Assembly (NCBI GenBank): GCA_036489755.1
Contig: DASXFD010000083.1
Span: 62,001 to 126,000 of the forward strand
DNA from: JABFXX01 sp036489755
GTDB taxonomy: Bacteria > Myxococcota_A > Polyangia > Haliangiales > Haliangiaceae
DNA: 64,000 nt
Direction: 5' to 3'
The translations under genes and the position numbers were made by a program. Below, one piece after another: positions 48,007-55,153 of the stretch. Below the pieces are notes generated by a model. The model was not told the origin of the DNA and did not search any database. It saw only the letters and a program-made list of their open reading frames with translations. Each line of letters opens with the position of its first letter. Position 1 is the first letter of the stretch.

Positions 48007-48080
48007 AGTATCAAGAGCCGCGCTGGGAGCTCGTCGTGCTCGCGATCGTGGTGATCGTGTTGATCGGCAGGTGCGTGTGA
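48003..48080 (+). CDS. 25-aa single-helix membrane microprotein in the mre operon
   Basis: A tiny gene squeezed between mreC and mreD. It begins at the GTG of the GTGA overlap with the mreC stop (48003) and ends in a TGA that overlaps the mreD GTG start (48077), so ribosomes could pass along all three genes. The 25-residue product has a short basic/aromatic head (VKYQEPRWE) and one hydrophobic stretch (LVVLAIVVIVLIG) long enough for a membrane helix, then RCV. A GGGAG-like ribosome site precedes it. Without it, mreC and mreD would be separated by 70 bp in an operon where other joints overlap. No homologue is known to me; comparative support is needed. Confidence 0.5.
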   Translation: MKYQEPRWELVVLAIVVIVLIGRCV

Positions 48081-48613
48081 GGACCGCGACGCTCGTGATC
48101 GTCGCGTACGGCCTGTGCGTGATCGTCGGCGCGGTGTGGCGCCTGTTGCCGTGGGTCTCGGTCGCGGTGCCTGATCTCGGCGCGCTGACGGCCGCGTATC
48201 TCGGGCTCACCGCGCGCCGCACGGTGTCGCCCGCCGTGCTCGGCTCGATGGTGCTCGGTTATCTCGTCGATCTGATCTCGGGCAGCCCGCCGGGCCTGAT
48301 CGCGCTCGTCCTCGCGCTGACCTGCATGATCGCGCGCGCGGTGCAGCAGCGCATCTACGTGCGCGGCGCGACGATGACGATCGCGTTCTCGGTGTTCGTG
48401 TCGCTGATCGCGTCGGTCGTCGCGATGCTCGTGCGCGCGCTCTATCACGTGCCGAGCGCGGCACTGTCGCTCGAGATGCGCCACATCGCGCTCGCTGCGA
48501 TCGCGACCGGCGTCATCGGGCCCGTCGTGTGGCGCATCTTCCGCCGCATCGACGCCGCGTACGCGCGCACGCATCGCGAGCGCGACGCCGCGCTGGAGGG
48601 CCTGCACACGTGA
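48077..48613 (+). CDS. mreD: Rod shape-determining protein MreD
   Basis: A 178-aa inner-membrane protein with about five hydrophobic segments (for example LVIVAYGLCVIVGAVW, PGLIALVLALTCMIA and AFSVFVSLIASVVAMLV). The GYLVDLISGSPPGLIAL phrase matches the conserved MreD motif around the G-x-x-x-D-x-x-x-x-x-P-x-G turn. It belongs to the elongasome complex with MreC and RodA/PBP2. The GTG start at 48077 overlaps the stop of the small membrane gene before it. The C-terminus is Arg/Glu-rich and soluble. Confidence 0.85.
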   Translation: MRTATLVIVAYGLCVIVGAVWRLLPWVSVAVPDLGALTAAYLGLTARRTVSPAVLGSMVLGYLVDLISGSPPGLIALVLALTCMIARAVQQRIYVRGATMTIAFSVFVSLIASVVAMLVRALYHVPSAALSLEMRHIALAAIATGVIGPVVWRIFRRIDAAYARTHRERDAALEGLHT

Positions 48614-48632
48614 TTGAACAGGTGGTCACTCC

Positions 48633-50549
48633 GTGATGATCTCGAAGGGCAGCGGCATGTCGAGCGGCAGCTACGGCCCCGCGCTGCCCGAGCTGCACAA
48701 GCGGCTGCGCTGGGTCGCGCTCGCCGGCATCGCCGCGTTCGCGCTGCTCGTCGGCCGGCTGTGGCAGCTCCAGGTCATGCGCGGCGAGAGCTACTTCGAG
48801 CGCACCGTGTCGAACGTGGTCAAGGAGCGCTACCTGCCGAGCGTGCGCGGCCAGATCCTCGATCGCAACGGCGTGCCGCTGGCCGCGAACCGCCCGGCGT
48901 TCGACATCTACGCGACGCCGAAGCAGATGACGCCGGAGCTCCACGCCGAGCTCGCGCGCATGCTCGGCCTCGATGACGACGAGGTGCAAAAGCTCGACGA
49001 GCGGCTCGCGATCGGTGCCAAGCACGATCCGAAAGCGCCCGTGATGATCCTCGAGGATCAGGGCCGCGACCGCGCCGCGCTCGTCGAGCAGGCGCGCGCG
49101 CGCTTGCCCGGCGTCGAGGTCCGCCACGAGCCGTATCGCTACTATCCGCAGGGCGAGCTCGCGGCATCGCTCATCGGCTACATGACGCAGATGACCGCCG
49201 ACGAGTCCGACAGGCTCCTGCAAGAGGGCTACGACCCGAGCGAGCTCGTCGGCCGCTACGGCCTCGAGGCCGCGTGGGAGAATTATCTGCGCGGCAAGAA
49301 GGGTGTCGAGCACTTCGCGGTCGACGCGCGCGGCCAGCGGCTCGACGATCAGACGGCGTCGTCGCTGATCACCGGCGAGCGCGTGATCGATGCGGTGCCC
49401 GGTGCGAACCTCGTGCTCACGCTCGACGCCGAGCTCCAGAAGCTCGCCGAGAAGGCGGTCTCGCACCAGAGCGCCGCGGCGGTCGTCGTCGTCGAGGTGA
49501 AGACCGGCAAGATCCGCGCGATCGTGTCCAAGCCGTCGTTCGATCCGAACGTGATGACCGGCCACTTGACCAAGGCCGAGTACACGATGCTGATGAGCGA
49601 CCCGCGCAAGCCGTTCGTCGACAAGGCGCTCAAGGCGACGTACCCGCCCGGCTCGATCTTCAAGTTCGCGACCGCGTTCGCCGCGCTCGAGGACGGCCAG
49701 GCCGCCGAGGACGAGCCGATCGTGTGCACCGGCGAGTACGACTTATCCGGCACGCATTTTCGCTGTCACGGCACCCACGGCCGGATCAACCTGCTGCAGG
49801 CGATCCAGCACTCGTGCGACTTCTACTTCTGGAAGCTCGCCGAGCGAGTCGGTATCGATCGTATCGCCGACGTCGCGCGCGACTACGGGCTCGGCGCGCC
49901 GACGAACCTCGGGCTCAACGGCGACTCGGCCGGCCGCATCCCGACGAAGTCCTGGTACGAGCAGGAGAGCGGTCACTACAAGCCGGGCTACGCGATCAAC
50001 GCCGGCATCGGGCAGGGCGACGTCGAGGTCACCGTGCTGCAGATGGCGATGGCGTACGCGGCGATCGCGAACAACGGCACGCTGTACGTGCCGCAGATCG
50101 TCGAGCGCGTCGAGAGCAACGACGGCCACCTGATCGCGAGCTACGACCCGAAGGTCGAGCACACGGTCAAGACGCCCGCCGACGCCGTCGAGACGTGGAA
50201 GAAGGGCATGTACAAGGTGACCAACGAGCTCGGCGGCACCGCGTACCTGCACGGCCACATCGAGGGACTCACCGTGCTCGGCAAGACCGGCACCGCCGAG
50301 GTCAAGAAGCATCACCGCGCGGACGACGAGAAGGATCGCGATCGGTGGAATCCGAATGCGGCGCACGCGTGGTTCGCAGGGTTCGCGCCCGCCGACGATC
50401 CCGAGATCGCGATCGTCGTGATGGTCGAGCACGGCGGCGAGGGCGGCGACGTCGCGTGGCCGATCGCGAAGCAGATCCTCGAGGGTTACTTCACGAAGAT
50501 CCATCCGAACGGCGCGACGCTGCGCGACATGCCGGCGGTGCGTCGATGA
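48633..50549 (+). CDS. mrdA: Penicillin-binding protein 2 (transpeptidase)
   Basis: A 638-aa class B PBP of the elongation machinery. A membrane anchor at about residues 26-45 (VALAGIAAFALLVGRLWQL) is followed by the dimerisation domain with VRGQILDRNGVPLAANRPAFD, and the transpeptidase domain with active-site Ser341 in PPGSIFKF (SxxK), the S-x-N/D motif in HSCDFYF and KTG in VLGKTGTAE near residue 551. It cross-links lateral-wall peptidoglycan with RodA. The start is GTG 48633 or ATG 48636; both are in frame, and GGTGG upstream fits the GTG slightly better. Its stop overlaps the rodA ATG. Confidence 0.94.
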   Translation: MMISKGSGMSSGSYGPALPELHKRLRWVALAGIAAFALLVGRLWQLQVMRGESYFERTVSNVVKERYLPSVRGQILDRNGVPLAANRPAFDIYATPKQMTPELHAELARMLGLDDDEVQKLDERLAIGAKHDPKAPVMILEDQGRDRAALVEQARARLPGVEVRHEPYRYYPQGELAASLIGYMTQMTADESDRLLQEGYDPSELVGRYGLEAAWENYLRGKKGVEHFAVDARGQRLDDQTASSLITGERVIDAVPGANLVLTLDAELQKLAEKAVSHQSAAAVVVVEVKTGKIRAIVSKPSFDPNVMTGHLTKAEYTMLMSDPRKPFVDKALKATYPPGSIFKFATAFAALEDGQAAEDEPIVCTGEYDLSGTHFRCHGTHGRINLLQAIQHSCDFYFWKLAERVGIDRIADVARDYGLGAPTNLGLNGDSAGRIPTKSWYEQESGHYKPGYAINAGIGQGDVEVTVLQMAMAYAAIANNGTLYVPQIVERVESNDGHLIASYDPKVEHTVKTPADAVETWKKGMYKVTNELGGTAYLHGHIEGLTVLGKTGTAEVKKHHRADDEKDRDRWNPNAAHAWFAGFAPADDPEIAIVVMVEHGGEGGDVAWPIAKQILEGYFTKIHPNGATLRDMPAVRR

Positions 50550-51721
50550 AAGGCCTCGGCCTGCAGCTGCCGCGCGCCACCGTCGGGCTCTCGCGCTGGC
50601 GCCGGTTCCGCGCCGCCGTCGACTGGCCGCTGATCCTGACGATGCTCGCGCTGTGCGCGATCGGCCTTCTGAACCTGTACTCGGCGACGCGCGGCGTGAA
50701 GCACCACGCCAAGTTCGACACGCAGGTGCAGTGGATGATCGTCGGCGGCATCGCGTTCGTCGCCGCGACGATCGTCGACTACCGCGCACTCGTGCGGCTC
50801 GCATGGATCGGCCTCGGCATCGCGGGCATGTTGCTGATCGTCGCGCGGCTCATCGGCACGTCGCCGGCCGACTCGGGCCACGGCACCACGTATCGCTGGC
50901 TCAACATCGGCGGCATGGGCCTGCAACCGAGCGAGCTCGTCAAGCTGATGGTGATCCTCGTGCTCGCGCGCGTGTTCGCGCAGAGCGAGCCGACGCACTA
51001 CACGCCGCGCATGCTCGCGTTGCGCTTCGTCGCGATCATGGCGCCCGTCCTGCTCATCGCGGTGCAGCCCGATCTCGGCACCGCGGTGCTGTTGTCGCTG
51101 ATCGTGCTCACCGTCGGCTTTTTGGCGATGCCGAGCGTGTGGCCGATGGTCTACGTCACGACCGCCGGGCTGCTCGCGATCCCGATCTTGTGGGAGAAGC
51201 TGCACGGTTATCAAAAGGACCGCATCCTCGGCTTTATCGATTGCGGCAGCCAGCCGGTGCACACCGCGGCCGAGAAGCTCCTGCGCGACACCTGCTGGCA
51301 CACGCAGCAGTCGATCTACGCGGTCGGCTCCGGCAAGGTGTGGGGCAAGGGCTTCCTCGAGGGCACGCAGAACCAGTTCAACTTCGTGCCCGAGCACTGG
51401 ACCGATTTTCCGTACTCGGTGTGGGCCGAAGAATGGGGCTTCGTGGGCAGCGTCTTCCTGCTCGCGATCTTCGCGTTCCTGCTCGTGTGGATCTTGAACG
51501 TCGCGCTGTCCGCGCGCGATCGCGTCGGCTCGGTGATCTGCGTCGGCGTCGCGGCGATGACGTTCTGGCACGTCGTCGTCAACGTCGCGATGGTGCTCGG
51601 GCTCGCGCCGGTCGTCGGCGTGACGCTGCCGTTCATCTCGTACGGCGGCTCGTCGCTCGTGACGTTCTTCCTGGCGATGGGTCTCGTCGCGAACGTGTCG
51701 CTGCGCAAGCACGGCTACTGA
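50546..51721 (+). CDS. rodA: RodA SEDS peptidoglycan polymerase
   Basis: A 391-aa SEDS-family glycosyltransferase with about ten membrane segments. Key family segments are present: LLNLYSATRG, WLNIGGMGLQPSELVKLMVILVLAR, VQPDLGTAVLL, GSGKVWGKGFLEGTQNQFNFVPEHWTDFPYSVWAEEWGFVG and LPFISYGGSSLVTFF. It polymerises lipid II together with PBP2 for side-wall growth. The loop between the eighth and ninth segments carries an insertion with three Cys (DCGSQPVHTAAEKLLRDTC), longer than in E. coli. ATGA overlap with the PBP2 gene. Confidence 0.94.
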   Translation: MKGLGLQLPRATVGLSRWRRFRAAVDWPLILTMLALCAIGLLNLYSATRGVKHHAKFDTQVQWMIVGGIAFVAATIVDYRALVRLAWIGLGIAGMLLIVARLIGTSPADSGHGTTYRWLNIGGMGLQPSELVKLMVILVLARVFAQSEPTHYTPRMLALRFVAIMAPVLLIAVQPDLGTAVLLSLIVLTVGFLAMPSVWPMVYVTTAGLLAIPILWEKLHGYQKDRILGFIDCGSQPVHTAAEKLLRDTCWHTQQSIYAVGSGKVWGKGFLEGTQNQFNFVPEHWTDFPYSVWAEEWGFVGSVFLLAIFAFLLVWILNVALSARDRVGSVICVGVAAMTFWHVVVNVAMVLGLAPVVGVTLPFISYGGSSLVTFFLAMGLVANVSLRKHGY

Positions 51722-51745
51722 CGCGCGCGGCCCGCGAGACCCAGC

Positions 51746-51774
51746 TTGCGGTTCGCGCCTTGATAGTGTATAAA
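51746..51774 (+). promoter_or_regulatory. Promoter of the KptA-PARG gene, likely leaderless
   Basis: TTGCGG (51746-51751) and TATAAA (51769-51774) are separated by exactly 17 bp, a close housekeeping-type match. It sits in a conspicuous AT-rich island in an otherwise GC-rich region. Transcription would begin near 51781, only about six bases before the ATG at 51787, and no Shine-Dalgarno lies in that space, so the message is probably leaderless. Confidence 0.55.
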
Positions 51775-51780
51775 TAACAC
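51766..51780. promoter_or_regulatory. Inverted repeat GTGT-N7-ACAC overlapping the -10 box
   Basis: GTGT (51766-51769) and ACAC (51777-51780) form a short dyad around ATAAATA, covering the -10 element and the presumed transcription start. A repressor bound here would block the promoter. I recall that NrtR-type regulators of NAD metabolism use TGT/ACA dyads, which would fit the NAD-linked gene downstream; that is a guess. AGTGT recurs at 51781-51785. Confidence 0.35.
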
Positions 51781-51786
51781 AGTGTC

Positions 51787-53133
51787 ATGTCGGCCCAGAC
51801 CTCCAAGCTCATCTCGCTCATCCTTCGTCACGAACCGACGAAGTTCGGCGTCGCGCTCGACCGCGCGGGCTGGACGACCGTCGAATCGCTGCTCGCGGCG
51901 CTCGCCGCGCACGGCCAGGCGATCACGCGGACCGAGCTCGACAAGATCGTCGTCACGTCCGACAAGCAGCGGTTCGCGTTATCGCCCGACGGCACGCGCA
52001 TCCGCGCCAACCAGGGTCACTCGGTCGACGTCGAGCTCGAGCTCGCGCCGGCCACGCCGCCCGCCGTGCTCTATCACGGCACCGTCGATCGCTTCGTCGC
52101 GGCGATCCGCGCGCAGGGCCTCGTCAAGGGCGAGCGTCACCACGTGCACCTGTCGGCCGACGTGACGACCGCGACGCAGGTCGGCGCGCGGCGCGGCCGC
52201 CCCGTCGTGTTGACCATCGATGCCGCGCGCATGGTCGCCGCCGGCCACGCGTTCTTCCGCTCGCAAAACGGCGTGTGGCTCGTCGAGCATGTCCCGGCCG
52301 AGTACCTAGCCGTGTACGCCGAGTCGGCGGGCGCCACGCGTGCGGCGTCGGGGCGCGCGCGGATCGCCGAGACCACGCTGGCCGCGTGCGACGCCGGCTT
52401 CTACACGAACGCGCGCGGCGAGCGCGTGCCGCTCGCGATCGCCGATGCGGTTGCCGGCACGATCATCGTCGAAGCGGCGCCGTCCGGATCCCGCGCGCCG
52501 CGCGCCACCGCGTTCGCCGTCACCGGCGAATCGACGATCGACGCGCTGTGCCGGCTCGATGGTCGCGGCCACGTCGCGTGCCTCAACTTCGCGTCGGCGA
52601 AGAATGCGGGCGGCGGCTTCCTCGGCGGCGCGCAGGCGCAAGAAGAAGCGCTCGCACGGTCGAGCGCGCTGTATCCGTGCCTGCAGGCGGCGCCCGCGTA
52701 CTACGCGCGCAACCGTGCGCTGCGCTCGCCGGCGTACCTCGATCTCGCGATCTACTCGCCGCGCGTGCCGTTCTTCCGCGACGATGCCGGTGGCTGGCTC
52801 GATGCGCCGGTGCACGCGTCGGTGATCACGTGCCCGGCGCCGAACGCCGGCGCGCTCGCGAAGTACGGCACGCACGGTCCGGCCGAGCTGCGCGAGATCT
52901 TCATGCGGCGCGGCACGCTCGTGCTCGCGATCGCTCGGCACTTCGGCGTCGACACGCTCGTGCTCGGCGCGTGGGGCGCCGGCGTGTTCAAGAACGATCC
53001 GGCGCTCGTCGCCGACGTGTTCGGCGAGCTGCTCGCCGGGCCGTTCGCCGGCGCATTCGGCGAGGTCGTGTTCGCGGTGATGGGCGAGGGCACCGCGAAT
53101 CACCGCGCGTTCGCGGCGAGGTTCGGGTCGTAG
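51787..53133 (+). CDS. RNA 2'-phosphotransferase (KptA/Tpt1) fused to microbial PARG
   Basis: A 448-aa two-enzyme fusion. Residues 1 to about 178 are KptA/Tpt1, which removes an internal RNA 2'-phosphate by transferring it to NAD+, giving ADP-ribose 1'',2''-cyclic phosphate. All core motifs are present: LRHEP (Arg14, His15), the RIRANQGHS segment with Arg73, LYHGT and HHVHLS. Residues about 190-448 match the microbial-type poly(ADP-ribose) glycohydrolase family (TIGR02452): LNFASAKNAGGGFLGGAQAQEEALARSSALYP holds the GGG (275-277) and catalytic QEE (285-287), followed by SPRVPFFRDD, CPAPNAG and LGAWGAGVFKNDP. Both domains look catalytically intact. The product of the first domain is ADP-ribose based, so the second could process it or reverse RNA ADP-ribosylation. 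Confidence 0.9.
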   Translation: MSAQTSKLISLILRHEPTKFGVALDRAGWTTVESLLAALAAHGQAITRTELDKIVVTSDKQRFALSPDGTRIRANQGHSVDVELELAPATPPAVLYHGTVDRFVAAIRAQGLVKGERHHVHLSADVTTATQVGARRGRPVVLTIDAARMVAAGHAFFRSQNGVWLVEHVPAEYLAVYAESAGATRAASGRARIAETTLAACDAGFYTNARGERVPLAIADAVAGTIIVEAAPSGSRAPRATAFAVTGESTIDALCRLDGRGHVACLNFASAKNAGGGFLGGAQAQEEALARSSALYPCLQAAPAYYARNRALRSPAYLDLAIYSPRVPFFRDDAGGWLDAPVHASVITCPAPNAGALAKYGTHGPAELREIFMRRGTLVLAIARHFGVDTLVLGAWGAGVFKNDPALVADVFGELLAGPFAGAFGEVVFAVMGEGTANHRAFAARFGS

Positions 53134-53609
53134 CTTCGCGCCAGCGCGTCGGCCCGCTTGAGCAGCGTCGGGATCCGAAACGCGCCGTGCATCGCGCGCA
53201 CGTGCTCGGCCGCCTCGGCGGCCTCGATCCCCGCGGCGGTCACGTGGAGCGGTTTGGCGCTCGCGCCGCGGATCACCGCGATCGACGGCGCGCTCTTGAA
53301 CGGATTCTTCGCGACGCCGACGACCGGCACACCGATCGCGGCATGCAAGTGCCCGCCGAGGCCCTTCGCGGCGGCTGCGAGCCACACGTAGCCGTCGATC
53401 ACGACGAGCTCGGGCTCGAGACTCTCGAGCGCGGCGAGGACGTACGGCAGCTCGCGCTCGTAAAAACTCCCAGCTTTGTAGGCAGCCGCCGGCGCGTTCG
53501 AGCACACGGCGAGCTCGCGCGACGGCGCTGCGTCGGTCCACGCATGGAACACGACGCACGCGGTGACGACCGAATCAGCTCGATAGTCGGCGTCGACCGC
53601 GACGATCAA
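53100..53609 (-). CDS. Divergent endonuclease V-like protein
   Basis: A 169-aa relative of endonuclease V, the family that nicks DNA or RNA next to inosine. It starts IVAVDADYRAD with the first metal Asp, has YKAGSFYERELPYVLAALESL (the family's YxxGxxxxREL segment with the second acidic residue), LVVIDGYVW (third Asp) and VPVVGVAKNPF, which matches PTIGVAKk. The canonical HG and HPR motif after DG is missing (GYVWLAAAAKGLGGH), and the protein is about 50 residues shorter than E. coli Nfi. Activity is therefore uncertain. The start is a TTG (53609); no better start is in frame. It overlaps the KptA-PARG 3' end by 34 bp and follows trxA by 25 bp. Confidence 0.72.
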   Translation of the reverse strand: MIVAVDADYRADSVVTACVVFHAWTDAAPSRELAVCSNAPAAAYKAGSFYERELPYVLAALESLEPELVVIDGYVWLAAAAKGLGGHLHAAIGVPVVGVAKNPFKSAPSIAVIRGASAKPLHVTAAGIEAAEAAEHVRAMHGAFRIPTLLKRADALARSYDPNLAANAR

Positions 53610-53634
53610 CCGCGACCCGCTTCGCTGGCGACGA

Positions 53635-53964
53635 TCAGATGTGCTTCTGGATCTCGGCCTCGACCTTGCTGCGCGGCTGTGCGCCGACGAGCTGGCCGAC
53701 GACCTTGCCGCCCTTGAAGATCAAGAGCGTCGGGATCGATCGCACGCCGTACTGCTGCGGGACGATCTGGTGATGGTCGATGTCCATCTTGGCCACCTTG
53801 AGCTTGCCCTTGTACTGGTCGGCGAGGGCGTCGACCGTCGGGGCGAGCTGCTTACAGGGGCCGCACCACACCGCCCAAAAATCGACGAGGGTGGGAATGT
53901 CGCTCTTCAGAACCTCGGTCTCGAAGCTCTGGTCTGTGATCTCTTGGACGTTTGCGCTGGCCAT
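53635..53964 (-). CDS. trxA: Thioredoxin
   Basis: A 109-aa thioredoxin, the general cytoplasmic protein-disulfide reductant. The active site WCGPC lies at residues 33-37, preceded by PTLVDFWA, and the cis-Pro region reads VRSIPTLLIFKGGKVVGQLVG. The length is standard. ATG 53964 has a strong GGAGG ribosome site about 6 bp upstream; an in-frame extension further upstream lacks one. The endonuclease V-like gene follows 25 bp downstream on the same strand and may be co-transcribed. Confidence 0.95.
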   Translation of the reverse strand: MASANVQEITDQSFETEVLKSDIPTLVDFWAVWCGPCKQLAPTVDALADQYKGKLKVAKMDIDHHQIVPQQYGVRSIPTLLIFKGGKVVGQLVGAQPRSKVEAEIQKHI

Positions 53965-53985
53965 ACGTACCTCCGAGGTTCTCGT

Positions 53986-54014
53986 TATGTAATCCCTGGG
54001 GGCGGCGTCCGCAA
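53986..54014 (-). promoter_or_regulatory. Candidate promoter of trxA
   Basis: Minus-strand TTGCGG (54014-54009) and TACATA (53991-53986) are 17 bp apart. The -35 box is identical to that of the KptA-PARG promoter. The trxA ATG follows 21 bp after the -10 box, with the GGAGG site between. On the plus strand the same gap holds TACAAT (54020-54025), a likely -10 for the haem operon. Confidence 0.45.
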
Positions 54015-54036
54015 CCAGGTACAATTTGTTTTGCGA

Positions 54037-54336
54037 ATGTCGCGCCTGTTCATCTCGGTCGATCGCCTCGACTCCTGGACCGCCGAGGGCCGTGCGTCGC
54101 TCGAAGGCGACCGCATGACGTTAACCGAGCTCAACCGCGCGTTCTCGATGACGCCGGCGGTCTGTTTCGTCGCGACGAACGGGCAGTCCGAGGACCCGCA
54201 TGATCTGGTAGGTCGCGTGAAGTCCAAGCCGCAGCTCGAGGCGATGGGGGCCGAGCAGCTGTCGAACTCGGTGATCTACAACGATACGGCGTACGACGTC
54301 ATCGACGGCTTTATCGGCGAGCCGCTGCTGCCGTGA
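54037..54336 (+). CDS. Small conserved-looking protein leading the haem operon
   Basis: A 99-aa soluble protein I do not recognise. It has a regular mix of short beta-type and helical stretches: LFISVDRLDSW, RMTLTELNRAFSMTPAVCFVATN, VGRVKSKPQLEAMGAEQLSNSVIYNDTAYDVIDGFIGEPLLP. There is no metal or nucleotide motif and a single Cys. The ATG at 54037 has TACAAT (54020-54025) just upstream, placing the transcript start within about 5 bases of the ATG; no Shine-Dalgarno is seen, so it may be leaderless. The stop overlaps the HemX/CcsA-like gene by 4 bp, tying it to haem synthesis. Confidence 0.72.
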   Translation: MSRLFISVDRLDSWTAEGRASLEGDRMTLTELNRAFSMTPAVCFVATNGQSEDPHDLVGRVKSKPQLEAMGAEQLSNSVIYNDTAYDVIDGFIGEPLLP

Positions 54337-55148
54337 CCGACGCGCGGCTGCTATCGGTCGCGCCGTCACCCGCGTTCTGGATAGCGGTGGCAGCGTACGC
54401 AGCCGCGACCGTGCTGCTGTTCACCGTGCTCGCCGGCGGCACGCGGTTCCGGTCGCTCGCGCTGTCGCTCGTCGCGGTCGCGTGGGTCGCGCACGGCATC
54501 GACATCGGCTGGCGTGGCACCCAGGGCGTGCACCCGGCCGAATCGGTCCGCGAGGCGCTCGGCTTCTTGGCGTTCATCATCACCGGCGGCTACTTGCTCG
54601 CGAGCACGCGCTACCGGCTCACGCTCGGCGGCGTGGTCGTGATGCCGATCGCGCTGGTCTTGCTGCTGCTCGCGCGGCTCACGCCCGCCGGCGCCGCGCC
54701 CGAGGACCTGTCGACGCTCGGCCGCATCCACATCTCGCTCGCGACGATCGGCGTCGCGGTGTTTGCCGTCGCGGCGGTGCTGTCGGCGGTCTACCTCGTC
54801 GAGGATCGCGCGCTCAAGCGCAAGCGGTTCGACACGCTCGCGCTCGAACAGGGCGGCGCGCCGCTGGAGCCGCTCGATCGGCTCGCGCACCGGCTCGTGT
54901 GGATCGGCTTTCCGATCTTCACGCTCGCGATGATCCTGGGCGCCGTGTGGACGGCGCGGCTCGGCGAGTCGGTCTTTCGTATCGAGTACGCGCTCGCCAC
55001 CGTCACATGGATCGCGTTCGCGACGCTGCTCGTCGCGCGGCAGATCTACGGCTGGCGTGGCCGCCGCGCCGCGACGCTCACGCTCGAAGGCTTCGCGTGT
55101 GCGCTCGCCGTGCTGCTCGTGTATTTGATCAAGCGGGTCATGGGGTAG
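54333..55148 (+). CDS. HemX/CcsA-like cytochrome c assembly membrane protein
   Basis: A 271-aa integral membrane protein with about eight hydrophobic segments. It belongs to the CcsA/CcmC/HemX group: phrases such as RIHISLATIGVAVFAVAAVLSAVYLVEDRALK and LVWIGFPIFTLAMILGAVWTAR match the region around the family's conserved His and Gly residues. HemX-type members sit beside hemA and tune its level; CcsA members handle haem for cytochrome c. The tryptophan-rich WWD loop of true haem handlers is not evident, so a HemX-like role fits the context better. GTG start overlaps the preceding gene; hemA follows 5 bp later. Confidence 0.82.
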   Translation: MTDARLLSVAPSPAFWIAVAAYAAATVLLFTVLAGGTRFRSLALSLVAVAWVAHGIDIGWRGTQGVHPAESVREALGFLAFIITGGYLLASTRYRLTLGGVVVMPIALVLLLLARLTPAGAAPEDLSTLGRIHISLATIGVAVFAVAAVLSAVYLVEDRALKRKRFDTLALEQGGAPLEPLDRLAHRLVWIGFPIFTLAMILGAVWTARLGESVFRIEYALATVTWIAFATLLVARQIYGWRGRRAATLTLEGFACALAVLLVYLIKRVMG

Positions 55149-55153
55149 CGGCG

